Counted from the first letter of the stretch, positions 1-12,760 are shown. The stretch is 64,000 nucleotides of DNA from Heterocephalus glaber (GCF_000247695.1 NW_004624751.1:26718385-26782384), one strand, 5' to 3'. Notes: generated from the letters alone by a model not told the origin. Program-made: numbers and translations.

Positions 1-1210
1 GGAGGTGGTTTGGAATTAGTAGACATATATATATAAAATAGAAATTTAACATAATAACCAGTTATAAGGATGTGTTTGTGTGAGACCTGTATTTGGTTTA
101 CAACAAAGCACACAGAAGATCACAAAGATATTAAAACATTATAGAAGATATTAAGAGAACAAGATGCTATAACTTCCATTTGGTATTGGACAAATACATT
201 TCCAAATCACTATATCTGAGTTTATCCATGCTCAAAGTAGAAAAGTAGGATATACACAAACCATCGTGAGACTCCACTGTAGATACTCACAGTAATTCAC
301 CTTGGCAAAATAGAAATTTTCTATTTTTAAGCCCTTAAACCCCTCTAATGGTTCTTGCTGTTACCTGCAACAACTGTAATTCAGTCTGTGATTTGTTTTG
401 CCCAATGTGAATATTTCACACAGGAGCAAGCCTGTGTGTAGCATAATGATATATTTGTAAGATGAGAATTTCAAGGTTTCTGTCATTTAACACTGTTTTT
501 CATGCAGAATACAGCAAATCAGTCCAACTGAATATCCTGTTTTGCCCTGTCCAATTTGTGGGTGCATTTGTAAACACAAGTCATGATTAGGATGCAACTT
601 GGCAAATTAGAGCTTTCTGCAGAAGTACAGTACTTTCTTTACTGCCATGCTAATCACTCATTTGATATACAATCAACACCAAATTTGAAAATACACAGAT
701 TCAAACCTTAAGTCACTTTGCAACTACTGGATCATGCTTCCTAATCAGCAGGTAATTTATATAGTCACTTAACATTAAATTTCCAAAATGTTTGTTTTTC
801 TGGGATTCTTATAGAATCCAGTCTACCACAGCTACAGGATTTATCCTGTTACTTAACAGAGTGTGGCAATACTCTGGTTACTTTTTATTCTAAAATTAAA
901 CACTTAAACATCTCCCCATGATAAATTTCCCTGTTATGTGCAACTTGGGAGCTGGCTACTTTGAAATAGTCCGTTTTAGTCTCTTAGCATTTGGGGGTAG
1001 GTCAATACCAGCCCCCAGAGAAATAGGATCCTCTTAACTAGTTATTGCTGTTACCTTAGGTGAAAGTTAGGCACAGGGACATGGGAAAGCCAGGAACAGG
1101 CACTGAGACTTCACTGAGACTTCAAGGTGGGAACTTTTTGTGAATAAGGATGAGATCATTGCACCGTGGCTTGTCTGGGAAAACGTGCTTTACACAATAG
1201 TTTGGATGAG

Positions 1211-1325
1211 AGGCTGTAATTATCCCCACTGTCAAGGCAGGAACACTGAGGCATAGAAAATTAGATTTCTCACCCATAGACATCACGGTCAGTGAATGGT
1301 GGGGCCTGGGTCTGAGGCAAGGCAT
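1211..1325 (-). repeat. MIR SINE relic
   Basis: The plus strand reads like the reverse complement of the MIR core: 'attatcccca', then 'aacactgaggcatagaaaatta', then a gapped 'gtcagtgaatggtggggcc'. This is an ancient tRNA-derived SINE, well diverged. Confidence 0.7.
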
Positions 1326-2898
1326 TCTGGTCGAGAGCTTGTACTCTTAACTAAGTATTGTATAGCCTTTGCATTAAATTCCTCTATCCTGGAAAGTTCT
1401 TCAGGGAAATGTTCTGTATTTATGGGTGATTTCCAGACCTAGTCTATTTTGCATAACATCTCTGTTTAATCAGGGGCTACAAATTTTAGCAAACTGATCT
1501 AATCTTATTTTGTAGATCAAGTTTGTCTATTAGTTAAAAGAATATTAGGATTGGTAGATTTAAATATGGGTTAATTCTATTTTATGGCTATTCCTCCATC
1601 TACATGTTCTAATAACAATGATTGAGGGAAATAGTTCCAGCAAAAAATTTGCACAAATTTTAATAGATGCTTTGAAAATTATAATCTTTGAAAGTTATAA
1701 TCTCAGTTGTTGATAATGCTGTACTATGGATAATTCTCATGTTTTACCTGCCCACAAAGGAAATAAGAGACTTATGAAAGCCCTCTTTAGAGTAGATGGA
1801 ATAATAAATTGTATGATTATTTTTCTAAGAAAGAAGCATTTCTCCAATTCTCTGCCTTCGTTGGGGCTCTCAACAATTCAATTCAGTTTTCAAGTAACTA
1901 CCCAGAGTTAGTACAGGTCAATGCCTCAGTTTCTGAAGACTGCCCGCAGTTCTGTGTGGTTACCTGCAAATTGGAAGGTTTCCTTAATCCCCACTCAAGA
2001 CCTGTCACTGGCTGGAATGACTCACAGAACTTAGTCTCCTCCCCTTCTGTACCTGCCCAGTGGTTACTCTGTTTCTCTCTTCTAGTGGTAGTTTTGCTGT
2101 TGTCTATGTTCCCAGCCTTCAGTGCCTTTCCATGTCTCTGGAAGGATTTCCTCTTTCCTCATCCAAATCTGAGAATCTTATCCCTTAAAATTTACTTGAT
2201 TTATCATCCTAGGAGACTTCTATGTTTAATCCAAAGCTTAATTCAGTGCTCTGTGGTTTATTTGCTCCCACCGCTGTTTATCACATCTCACCAGAATGGC
2301 CAGTTGTTGTAAACTCACAATGGATTATTGGCTTTCTAAGCCAGGAGCCAGGCATGAATACAGTCACAGCACAAAGGAGCCTAGAACACACTTCAGAGCC
2401 TCAAACCAGTGTCTGGTATGAGAAATGTCCAATTAATGTTTAAATTAGTTAAGACATAATAGGTGTACAACACATTGGCTAAATAAAAGGTACAAGAGAT
2501 GCATATGTGTCTCTAAGCAATAGAGGATATGTTGATGTTGGTCCTCGGCTCCCTGCCCCAATTCCTAATTCTTCAGTCAGACGTTTATTGATGGATCTGT
2601 ACTCTAACTCTAGCTCAGCTCCCACAAATATTTCTGAGAAACATTCCCCTCTGCTCATACCATATTACTCACCTTACACCTTCAGTTCACTTTCTTTCAG
2701 GTGGCTCATTTAGTGTATCTTGGAGTGTATCCCTGCCACTGTCTGATTCTCTGGAAACTGTTGTTACGCTGCATAGCTTCTCCCAAAGGACTCTTCCTTC
2801 TTGAAACCTCTGGTATCTCATCATCTGAATTGATTGTGGCCCTCTTATTCTTATAAAGCCTGAGATCTCTTCTAATTTCCCTACCCTGGTTTATGGCA

Positions 2899-2983
2899 GT
2901 TTTTTTTTTTTTGTACTGAGGATCGAACTTGGGTCCTTGCTCTTGCACAGCAGGCGGCGAAACCACTAAGCTAAATCCCCAGC
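2899..2983 (-). repeat. ID SINE (GC-rich subtype) with target-site duplication
   Basis: A poly-T tract (minus-strand A tail) is followed by 'gatcgaacttgggtccttgc' and 'cactaagctaaatcccc', the reverse complement of a tRNA-derived ID element. It is flanked by a direct repeat, ccctggtttatggc, at 2884-2897 and 2983-2996, so it is a retroposed insertion. The first few bases of the right copy may belong to the element. Confidence 0.9.
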
Positions 2984-3249
2984 CCTGGTTTATGGCCGTT
3001 TATGGTAGGGAATAGGTAGTTCCCTGTCTGTTTATTGTAGCTAGACTGTAACTTGCTTTGGGGCAAGAAGCGTGTCTACTTCTCAATGCAAGACTTCATG
3101 CATGGTAGCTGATGAGCAAGGTGTCTTGTATTGAACTAATATTGCTCAGTTACTGATGCTTTAGCTCCACTGCAGGTTCTCAGTAAGTAGCTCAGTGAAA
3201 TAACTGTAATTTATAAATCTAAAACATTTTCTCTTTCTGCATGCCTTTG

Positions 3250-3720
3250 CTTCACAACTAGTTATTAGATGCCTACTGTGGGATCTGCATTGTGTTAAGT
3301 CCTAAGGATACAGTGGTGACAGCTTGTGCCAGTGTTGTCTTTGCTCTTTATTCTAGAAATTATAGTTCAGTAGGAAAATAGGACTGATCATACAAAATCT
3401 CTCTACTGAGTGCCTACTTTTTGCCAGGTAATGGAGATGTGACAAAAGAGAAAAGCTCCTTGCACTCTTGAGGTAGAGCATACACTGTTGAGTTGGAGAG
3501 ACAAAATAAACTAAGTATCCTCAGTATCTCCATAGAACACGCACGAAATGCCCTATGAAATGGGAACTCAGAGAGGCTCACAGACCTGGAGGTCAGAGAT
3601 GACCTCTTCTTAGAGCTGGGCCTCAGCTAAACAGGCGAAGAGGGAAGAGACGGCAGGCGGGGATGGTGGGAGATGGGGTCGGGAATAATAAAGCGTTAGA
3701 ATTGTGCACCACATGTTCTG
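3250..3720 (-). repeat. L2 LINE relic, 3' region
   Basis: 'actgagtgcctactttttgcc' and the following 'gctccttgcactcttgag' match the reverse complement of the L2 3' end. The preceding 'cctactgtgggatctgc' and following 'gggcctcagctaaacagg' look like continuing L2. It is strongly diverged and borders are approximate. Confidence 0.5.
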
Positions 3721-4044
3721 TTTTCAGAATTCCTTGAATGTGGAGATAGAGTAAAAATAAAGGTTATTGTTCCCTTCAAGGTGCTAGGTTTTTAATACAA
3801 TTTACCCTAACAGTCTAAGTGTCTATGACATTAGAATAACGGTCACAGCAAATAGTGAAAAAAATGATCAGGATATTAATTCTAAGTGGTGGTCTAAGTT
3901 CAGCCCCCCATTCCTCTAAAACTAGCATCAGTTTGTTTTTGTGAGCTTGAATTTTAAGTATAAAAAAGGAATGGATAAAAGGAATTTTTTAAAATGGTAT
4001 TCTGGTTTTGGGCTGTTTTGTTTGTTTGGTTTTGTGTGTGTGTC

Positions 4045-4124
4045 TGGGTGTCGTGTTGGGAATTGAACTCAGGGCCTCACACTTCCTAGACGAGTACTCT
4101 ACCACTGAGCTACAACCCCGCCTC
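4045..4124 (-). repeat. ID SINE, older subtype
   Basis: 'gggaattgaactcagggcct' and 'ctctaccactgagctacaac' are the reverse complement of boxes B and A of the classic ID element. A TG-rich run at 4032-4044 sits where the A-rich tail should be. Confidence 0.8.
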
Positions 4125-4451
4125 TTGATATATGGTATTTCTCATGGTCGTGTTGTCACTGGCTTGATAAACAGCTAAGAATAAAAAGGGCCTACTTAAT
4201 TTAAACACTAACACTGTACTATTTTTATCTTGTTGTCATATATATCTATTAAAATGACATCTGGACTACCTAAAACTTATGAGAACTTATATTTAATTTA
4301 GCTATATGTAAGAAGGAAGCAATACCAAGAATTTAAAAATTATCTTTCATGTGTTTCAGTATAGGAATATTCAGATATTTCATAATTGTGGAATTATTTC
4401 TAGATTAATTTTCAACAAATGTAAAATGAGTTGTTAAAAATGTCCATTATG

Positions 4452-4541
4452 AGTCCGGGGATTTAGGTCAGTGGTTTTGCCGCTTGCTTCGCAAGCACAA
4501 GGACCCGAGTTCGGTCCCCGGTACCAAAAAAAAAAAAAAAT
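4452..4541 (+). repeat. ID SINE (GC-rich subtype), sense, with target-site duplication
   Basis: The head 'ccggggatttaggtcagtgg' carries an A-box-like block and 'gacccgagttcggtcccc' a B box, followed by GGTACC and a run of A. The direct repeat tccattatg at 4443-4451 and 4543-4551 flanks it. Little decay suggests a fairly recent insertion. Confidence 0.92.
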
Positions 4542-4717
4542 TTCCATTATGTTGCACAATTTATAGATGAAAATATGAGCTAATTTTATCATGTGACAGA
4601 AAAATTGAACTTGTGAAGAGCAAATATTTGTACATAATTTCTAGTAATTAAATATAAACTAGTTTATCTTACAAGAATACTGTACTATAAGAAAAATGTA
4701 TTGATGTGTCATTTCTT

Positions 4718-4795
4718 CTTTTTTTTTTAGACAAGGTCTCACTAAGTTGCCCAGGCTAGGCTCAAACTTGCGATCTTCCTGCCTCTATTTTTGTC
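4718..4795 (-). repeat. B1/Alu-like SINE fragment (7SL-derived)
   Basis: A T-run followed by 'gacaaggtctcactaagttg' and 'cccaggctaggctcaaactt' is the reverse complement of the 3' part of a 7SL-derived SINE. The 5' part is not clear. Confidence 0.75.
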
Positions 4796-5520
4796 AGTGT
4801 GAAGCAACTTCTCTAACCTGGGATTGAAAGCATCCAGGTGGGCTTCAGTATTATTCCAGATTTTGCAGTGAGCCGCTGGGTGAGCAATGCTGCCACTTCC
4901 TGAGACTGAGAAGATAAAAGAGGAGACAAGTCCTGTTTTTCTTCCTCCAAAGAAGGGTTAGGATTGAGAAACCCAAGCCAGGACAGGAGAATAAAAAAAA
5001 GAGGTAGTAATCCTCCTCACAAATCAAGGGTTATTACCGTCACCCCTGTAATAACATGAAACAGATTAGCAAGAGCAAAGAGCGAGCACTTCTGTTCAGA
5101 TTCTTCTTGGTCTCTTATGCAGCATCCTTTCCTGTAGCTCTGACAAAAGATCTTTCTGAAATGGGGGTCTTAGGACCCATAATCAGATGGGGGAGGTCAG
5201 AGTGTCCTCATGGCCACAGAAAGGTGGAAGAAAGTTAAAGCAGTATTTTTAGGTTTTATGGCTGGCTTTGGGGATGAAAGGTGTTCTGCTTTCTATGGCC
5301 TGCTTTGGGAAAGAGGAAATCTAGTTTCTGTGCCTGTAGAGGGCCAGAGGGAAACATTGGTTCTAAGGCCTTTGTTTTGGGGGTTCGTTTTCTGAGCCCA
5401 ACACTGATACTCAGTGAAGATACAGGACTGCAGATGGAAATTGGGGAGTCATTGTTATATGGGTGTTAAGGTTGTGAGGGCAGCTGTATTTGAGACGCTT
5501 TCAACTATAGGGTGACTTTA

Positions 5521-5638
5521 TTTGTATTGCTTATGTATGTATGTATGTATGTATTTATTTATTTGCAATACCAGTGATCAAACTCAAGACCTTGAGCTTG
5601 CCAGGCATGTGTGGCACCACTGAGCTACATCCCTGGCT
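5521..5638 (-). repeat. ID SINE with expanded tetranucleotide tail and 16-bp target duplication
   Basis: 'gatcaaactcaagaccttga' and 'ccactgagctacatccctgg' identify a reverse-complement ID element. Its tail has become a (TATG)n/(TTTA)n run at 5531-5563. The flanks ctatagggtgacttta (5505-5520) and ctataggatgacttta (5639-5654) differ at one base and are the target duplication. Confidence 0.9.
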
Positions 5639-6031
5639 CTATAGGATGACTTTAAAGAGGAGAGAAAAAAGATTATAGGAAAGTGTCCTTATGCCGCACA
5701 AACATTTGGAGTTGAAAGAATGAGGGGAGAAAGTTTAAGCAAGAAGAGGAGAGCCAATAGACCATCATTGATCCTGGGTCAAGAAAGCTGGAGTGATCTG
5801 TATGTCAGTGTTTGACAGTGACAACTGAGAATTAGCCACTAGATTTGAAAGCCTGAAGGTTATTAATGAATGTAGCAAGGCTAGTTTCATCAGAGTGTGT
5901 GGACACAAACTGGACAGGATTTGGTCCTAGAGAAAATAGGATGTGAGGAAGTGTAGATATAGCTAGAAGTAATTTCTGCTTCTTACAGTTCACATGTTAC
6001 ATAATTACATATTCAGATAGCACTGCTAATG

Positions 6032-6196
6032 CCGTAAGTCCCCCACTTACAGACATTCGAGTTGTGAACTTTCACAGGTGTGCTGTATAAGACTCACTTT
6101 GTGGGCTTAGGATTAGGGTTAGGTTTAGGAACGAATCCAATTTACAAACATTTCTCCTGGAATGAAACTTGTGTGTAAGTCAGGGACTTAACTGTA
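6032..6196. mobile_element. Short non-autonomous DNA transposon (MITE-like), copy 1
   Basis: The left end 'gtaagtcccccacttac' is inverted at the right end ('gtaagtcagggacttaactg'). The interior shares 'tctcctggaatgaaacttgt' and 'aactttcacaggtgt'-like blocks with the copy at 41760-41882. Family name not recognised with certainty; TA-targeting elements (mariner/Tigger type) are likely from the second copy. Confidence 0.65.
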
Positions 6197-6294
6197 ATAA
6201 CAAAGAACTTTCATAAACAATTAAAGGGAAAACAAAGTATATTACTTTGATTGTATTTTAAGTACTTGTAATACTTACTAATCACTTAACAGGG

Positions 6295-6560
6295 ATTCAC
6301 TGTGAGAACTGTGTCATTAGGCAGTTTTGTTGTTGTGTGACTATCATAGAGTGTGCTTACACACTCTTCTAATAAAGAACAGAAAAATAAGATGGTATAG
6401 CCTACTTATACCAGAGATGGCCTACTGCATCATTGTCCTGTATGGTATATGTTATATGCCATCATAAATTCAGTCCGCTGTACATTCAGTCTGTTGCTCC
6501 ACCAAAATATTGTTACATGGTATGTGGCTGTACTAAGTCTCATGCCAATATTAGTCCACT
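6295..6560. mobile_element. Old DNA-transposon-like fragment
   Basis: The stretch from 'gtcattaggcagttttgttg' through 'gagtgtgcttacacac' and 'gatggtatagcctactta' resembles a common old non-autonomous mammalian transposon whose other relic lies at 7325-7825. I do not know the family name. Borders are approximate. Confidence 0.45.
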
Positions 6561-6724
6561 TTATATCTACTTCATAGAATATTCAGTTGAGCTAAAATAA
6601 ATGCTAAGTCTCATTAAAGCTCCTGGTACTAATTCATTTTATTATTTCCTGTGGGATAGGGTGAAGGAAATCTATAGGAGTATGTAAGTGTAAGTGTTGG
6701 ATGACAATGTGGAGAACACATTAG

Positions 6725-6890
6725 ACATAGCTGAGGTCAAGTTCCAATTTTGATGTTCAGTAGCTGTGGAACCCTGGCACTTAACAACCTAACTCATTCA
6801 GCCCTATTTTCTCAAAGATAAAATGCAGACAATAATGATACATGGATAAATTAAGATAAAATATCTAAGTATTTCACGATATGAGTCATT
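6725..6890 (+). repeat. MIR SINE relic
   Basis: 'ctgtggaaccctggcactta', 'caacctaactcattcagccc' and 'tctcaaagataaaatgcaga' follow the MIR order (loss-of-position core, 'tttcctcatctgtaaaatg'-like block). It is diverged. Confidence 0.6.
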
Positions 6891-7324
6891 TAGTAAGGCC
6901 CCCTTAAGTGGGAGTAAATTTGTATTCCTATGAATGCTGTCTTGTTCTTGAATGGGTATGCAATGTAGTAAACAAGATAGGCTTATCAATTTGCTAAACA
7001 CTATACAACCTAGTAAACAAAAATCTTCTAATAAAGATCAGAAAACTGAGATGTCAGAGACCAAACCATACCTTGTAAATCAGTTTTGGGTTCATCTTAT
7101 TTTGTATATGTTCATTTCTCTTGTTTCCTTCCCTTTAGTAAAGTGTAAGCATCATCATTAAATCTGCAAGCTCTGTAGAATACATTTGTGATCTCCATCA
7201 CCTGGAATTAGCTTCACATTCTACTTCCATCTTCCCATCCTGCCCACTCCAATCAGCAATGTGCGTTGACTTTCCTGGGAATTAAGCACTTTTCTAAACA
7301 ACTTACAGCTATTACATCATTCTC

Positions 7325-7825
7325 AGAAGTATGTTGTTCAGTGATGTCGTCACTGTAGGAACACTATGGGTGTGCTTACACAAACCCAGCTGGTACAGAT
7401 GGAGCACCAACCTGACCTCTTGAGAGAAGCAGTAGACTTGGTAATCATGAAATATCTGAGGATACTGCCAGTAGAACATGACATACTGTTTTGCAATAAA
7501 CTTTTCTCTAACAAATAGGAGTACATTGTAAAATTTTAATTAAAAAGTATACAGTAGTAAAGCAGTAACAGTCATTTATTATCATTATCAAATATGTGCT
7601 GTACATAATTATATGTGCAACACTTTTGTACCACTGAAAACACAACAGGTTTTAAATTGGCATCGCCACACACATGTGGATAATACATTATGCTGTGACA
7701 CTGTGATGGCTATGATGTCACCACATGATGGGAACTTTTTAGCTCTATTTTAATTTGTTGGGACCATCATGCTATAAGCAATGCATAATTGACCAAAGTA
7801 GCATTGTTATGTGCACTTGACTGTA
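7325..7825. mobile_element. Old DNA-transposon-like element
   Basis: The left part 'gtgtgcttacacaaaccc' matches the fragment at 6295-6560, and the right end ('gggaccatcatgctataagc' through 'tgtgcacttgactgta') matches the far end of the same remembered mammalian element. No transposase frame is present. Family name is uncertain. Confidence 0.5.
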
Positions 7826-7932
7826 ATCCCCGCCATTTGTACAGATGAGGAAACTGAGGTACAGAGAGGCTAAATGACTTGCTCAGCGATGACACTGTTG
7901 GTAAATGGTGGAGCTAGAATTCAGTCCCAGGT
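7822..7932 (-). repeat. MIR SINE relic
   Basis: 'cagatgaggaaactgaggta', 'cagagaggctaaatgacttg' and 'gtaaatggtggagctagaat' are a well-preserved reverse complement of the MIR core. Confidence 0.88.
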
Positions 7933-9147
7933 AAGCCACAGTTGCCACTCTTTAGCCCAGTTCCACTTCAGGTGAAAAATATGGGTTTAGATTGCCACAG
8001 CTTTTCAGTGATGCAGATAAGGAGGTAGGACCAGCCCTTCTCATTTGGTCCCTAATTTGAGAAACCGAATTTCACATCCCATCTCCAGCCACCGGTCACT
8101 CAGGTAGGTTGGTGAAAACATTGAGAAATACAGCAGTCACATTCTCTTAACTATGCATGTGAGTCCTTAAGGTACGAGATTTGAGAATCAGGTTTTTTGG
8201 TGTTTATACCCAAACAAGGAAGAGTCATTGTTATATTTAAGACATTTACAAAGCTCTTAGATGCTTGAGAAGAAAGCTAAATTAAGTTCTGAATTGCACT
8301 CTGCCCTGGATGAGAAAGTTTATATAAATAGAATGATTAATATACATGTTCTTGATGACATAACTTTTCTTCTGTGTGCTGTTAATCACCCAATGTGAGC
8401 ATTTCCATCTGATATAAGCTATCAGTCTAAGTACAACATATTGTAGGATTCAGTAAGTTACACAACAACCAAGATACTGCTCTTTTCTTCAGCAGGTATG
8501 TTTTTTTCTTTTCATATCCAGCAGTTAGTAGCAGGGCCTAAAGCCCTTAGTTACAGAACAAAGTGGCCTAGCAGTAATGGAGCCTGCGTGAGACTAAGAG
8601 AAGAAGAATGAACCTTCCCTGTGAGCTTCCTGCCTAGATGCAGGTGCAGGAATCAGGAGGTCATGAATAATGCATGACATGCAGATGAGATGGTGCTTTC
8701 TCCTACTGGGGCTTTGACTTTGCTACCTGCCTGGCTGCTATATGTGGAGAGAAGGCTGATAGCAGAAAGTGTCCCCATGTGAAGACCCAGCACATGAAAA
8801 TTCTGTCTGTTCTTTTGAAGAAATAAAATGGCTGAAGGGAATGCTTTTGTTTTGTTTTTTGGATGGAATAAGCTTCAGGTTATCAATGTACTGGGACATG
8901 TTGATTTATTTTTTTAATTTAAGAGATCTTACAAGTATTTGATCATACACATAATCAGAAATTCTTCTAAGATTTTCCTAAGAAATTATTTTCCTAATTT
9001 AACTGCTCTGCCACTAGAGAAATTATCCATTTATGGCATCAGACCTGTGATCAATCAAGTTTTTCTAAATGATGCAAATGCCTAGAAAATATTGTTATTA
9101 TGGATTAAACAAGGCCATTTTTCTCCAGCGATATATATTTATTTTTT

Positions 9148-9247
9148 NNNNNNNNNNNNNNNNNNNNNNNNNNNNNNNNNNNNNNNNNNNNNNNNNNNNN
9201 NNNNNNNNNNNNNNNNNNNNNNNNNNNNNNNNNNNNNNNNNNNNNNN
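9148..9247. other. Assembly gap, 100 N
   Basis: Exactly 100 N, the conventional placeholder for a gap of unknown size. It is bordered on the left by a T-rich run and on the right by an ATT/TTA trinucleotide tract (9248-9284), so a microsatellite probably broke the assembly. Frames drawn across it are meaningless. Confidence 0.97.
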
Positions 9248-9284
9248 ATAATATTATTATTTATTATTATTATTATAATTTTTT
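9248..9284. repeat. (ATT)n simple repeat at the edge of the gap
   Basis: Near-perfect trinucleotide A+T repeat directly adjoining the N run; its true length is unknown because of the gap. Confidence 0.85.
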
Positions 9285-9299
9285 AAATTTTCATCCTGA

Positions 9300-11640
9300 A
9301 AATATGAATGATTTATGCACATTTACAATATTAGACCATTCTAAATTTATCTGTACTCTTACCTATAGTTTCTCTTATCTGTAACTCTGTACCTTCAGAT
9401 TTTTTCTTCTTATTCATTAACATCTTTTTCTTTCAGTTTGAGGAACTCTCTTTAGTGTTCTTGTGGGTCAGGTCTGAGGGAAATATGGTTCCTCAGATTT
9501 TGTTGGTAATGTCCTTATCTTTCCATTTCAAAAAGATAGCTTTGCTGGGTACAGTACTCTAATTGATGGATTTTTTCCTTCAATATTATAAAAAATCTTA
9601 TGTCATTCGCTCCTTGTTTGTAAAGCTTCTGCTAAGAAGTCTTCTGTTAGGCAAACTGGAGTACTCTTATATATATTTTTTCTTCTGCCATCATGTCTTT
9701 AACCTTTGAGATCTTGCTTCTAATATAGGACAGGGTACACATTTGATCCCATTAAATCTTCTTAGTAAGTTTGACTTTGCAGTACCTGGATATTTACATC
9801 TTTCTCTAGGTTTGGGAGACTATGTTGTCATCTTTTTGAGCTTTCTATCCTTTGAATAAGCTTTCTAAAATCCTTACATCTTAATAGCCCAAATATTTGA
9901 TGTTTCTATAATGTTCTGGAGTTCCTGTAACCTTTTTTTATCCTTCTTTTTCCCTTCCAATTGTGTATTTTCAAAAAGTCTGTATTTAAGCCCACTCATT
10001 CTTTCTTGTTTGATTTATTCTGTTATTGATGCCTTTCCATCATGTTTGTTATTTTGCTTAGTGTATTTTTCAGCTCAAGGATTTCCATTTGACTTTTTTA
10101 AAAAAATGCTCCTATCTTTCTGTAAAGTTAGAGTATTTAATTGTTTCTCCTTTTAATGCTTGAGTTTCTTTTTAAAATCTTTGAAAAATTTTCCCTCTAA
10201 GTGTTCACTTATGTTGGTTATGGCTGATTTCTGCTGCTAATTTTGACCATTAGGAGAGGTCACATTTTTCTGAAAGTTTTTGATGCTTGTTGGTGTGTAA
10301 AATCCTCAGTGCATCAGAGTATTAGCTATTTATTCCAGTCTTTTGCCTGTCTTTCCAGAAATCCTAAGCAGTCTGCTTATTTTTTCTGAGACTCAAGTCA
10401 GTTCTTTGATTTTAGCACTGGATGGCAATCTGAATTCAGAATTGATGAATCCACTGTTAGTGTGTTGTAACTGTTTCAGCACTAGAGGGCAATCCAAGCC
10501 CAGGTTTCTTCTAAATCCTCAGTTGATTTGTTATTCAGTATGAACCAGGGGATCACATAAAAAGATAGCACATTCTCACAAATGTCTCCCTGGTTTAAGG
10601 GTAGGTCTAGATACCTCATCCACAGCTACCAGCCTGTGGTCAGGCTCTGTAGGATTCTGCCTGGTTCAGGACAAAAATCACAGTGGGGGAATCAGTAATG
10701 TTGTGTTATGCTTTGTACCCACAGACAACTGAGCCTAGCACAACGTTTGGGTTAAACCAAAGCCCACATTGTTATGGGTTGCCTGCTGCTGTGGTGGACT
10801 TGTATTCCAAGACCACTATAATTAGCCACAGCTGATGTCTAAGTTCAGTGGATGGTATCTGTCCCTGCCATTGTGACAGCTCCAGAAATTCTGACCATGA
10901 CAACAGGCTGTGAATGGGCATTGATAGGATCACCAACAGTTTTAGATTTTACCTGCCTGGCACTGAATTACAAGCCAAAGTCCTGTGCCTCCTACTCTGT
11001 CCTATTATCAAGGAATAGAGTCCTGTTCCATACTACACAGATTGAGGTTGGGGTAGTGTTGGTGAAGGCAGTCACTTAGCCACAAAGACTAATGCTAAGC
11101 TGGGTTACAGCTTAGTCACACAGCTGCAAGGACCTGCATAGTATAACGGGTGTACCCAGGCTTGAGCCACAGCTGCCTGTGTGCCAGGCTGAAGCATGAA
11201 TTTCCCCATGAAGGCCAAGTCTCTGGTGCTGGGCTCCCTCTCTGAGCATCAGCCTGGGAATAGCTGTGTTGCCAGGATTGGAGGAGTGGTGATGGGGATA
11301 GTCTTTTGGCCACCAATGCTGAGGATAAACTTGTCACACTTGACTCACAGTTGAAGGGACCTGCACAGTCTTGGGAGGTGGGGTGGGGGTTGTGCACTGG
11401 TCCATTCCAAGTCTAGCAATGATTCAGGCCAAAACTTAAATCTGTCTCACTAGGCTACAGTTCTCTGCCTATTTCCAAAGCAGATCTAGAGACTCCATTT
11501 CCAACTCTGGTTTGGAACAAGGACTTTTGCTTTCTGTCTGATGCTGAATTTCACCCTAGTGGGCCAGGCACTGAGCTCTGAAGTAAAAAACTGTGTCATT
11601 TTTTTCTATCCTGCTACCCAGCAGGTAGAGTTCTATTGCA
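9300..11640 (-). mobile_element. Old L1-type LINE fragment, ORF1/5' region, antisense
   Basis: The stretch 9530-10120 reads like the reverse complement of an L1/HAL1 ORF1 region: 'agctttgctgggtacagtac', 'gcttctgctaagaagtcttc' and 'tttttcagctcaaggatttc' each have counterparts there. 10250-11640 is G+C-richer and could be its 5' untranslated part. No open coding frame survives. The assignment of 10250-11640 is an inference from position. Confidence 0.5.
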
Positions 11641-11689
11641 AAATGATTTGATTAAAAAAGGATTGTAGATTTTGTAGTTTATTCTTTGT

Positions 11690-12365
11690 GCATAAAATGT
11701 TATGAATTTGAAAAGTGCATAATGTCATGTGTCTGACATTACAGTATCTTATGACTTAGTTTCATTGCCCTAAGAATTCTCTATGTTTCATCTATTCAAC
11801 TCTATTCTCATCTCCCTGAGCTTCTTGGAGCCACTTATCTTTTTACTCTCTCAAGGTTTTGCTTTCTACAGAATATCATATAATTAAGTTGTGTAGAATG
11901 CAGTTTTTTAAAACCTTTCATTCACTTAATAAAATGCATTTAAAGTTGATCCATGTCTTTTGTAGCTTGATAGCTCAGTTTTAAAAATCATGGAATAATA
12001 TTGCATTATATAGATATACCACAGTCTATCATTTACCTATTTAAGGACATCTTGGTTGTCTCTGAGTTTTGGCAATTAAAATAAAGCTCCAAAACATTTG
12101 CATGCTAGTTTTTGTGTCAATATAAGTTTTCAACTCATCTGGGTATATCTGTAGGAGTGTAGCTGCTAGATTGCATAGTAAGATGAATGATTAAATTTGT
12201 AAGAAATTACCAAAATGTCTTTCAAAGTGGCTGTACCATTTTGTATTCCTACCAGCAATAAATGAAAGTTCTTGTTGCTCCACATTTTTGTCAATATTTG
12301 ATATAGTCAGTTTTTGGATTTAGGCATTCTAATAGGTATATAGTGGTATTTTATTCTTATTTTAA
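11690..12365 (-). mobile_element. L1 LINE fragment, ORF2 tail/3' region, antisense
   Basis: 'caaagtggctgtaccatttt', 'tattcctaccagcaataaat' and 'tcttgttgctccacattttt' are the reverse complement of the conserved L1 ORF2 C-terminal region; 'ttgatccatgtcttttgtag' and 'ggaataatattgcattatat' continue towards the 3' end. It is not colinear with the L1 fragment to its left, so it is a separate insertion. Confidence 0.8.
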
Positions 12366-12760
12366 TTATTTTAATTTTTATATCGTAATCAGCTCAATGA
12401 AAGGAAGCTTCCATCATCATACTTGAGTGGGTAGAATTACCATGGTGAAATGAAACAGTTCTTTTGTATTTTTAGGGTTAGGATACAATAAAAGGGGTAA
12501 AGAGGTAAAGGATATAGAGTAAATGAAAGAACTGTGAGAACTTGGGGCTGATTACTCCTTGACACTTTAACAGGATTCTCATACCTCAGGGAGGGTACAG
12601 AGACAATTCAGGGGGTTTCTTGCATTTCCTTTAGGTCAGGGTGCTTTATCTGGGGAGAAATTTTTTGGCTCATGTCCATTTTGAGGATTATATTTCATGC
12701 AGACAGAGGGAAAGAGTTGTGCTACTTTTTCTGTAAGTCTTAATGTGTTCTTGTTGCATG

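Noticed and set aside
4452..4541. tRNA gene candidate from A- and B-box-like blocks
   Set aside because: It is a SINE with an A tail and target duplication, without a tRNA cloverleaf or terminator.
10479..10492. CTCF-like 'gcactagagggca'
   Set aside because: Misses the first core base and lies in an old L1-like fragment; judged a chance match.
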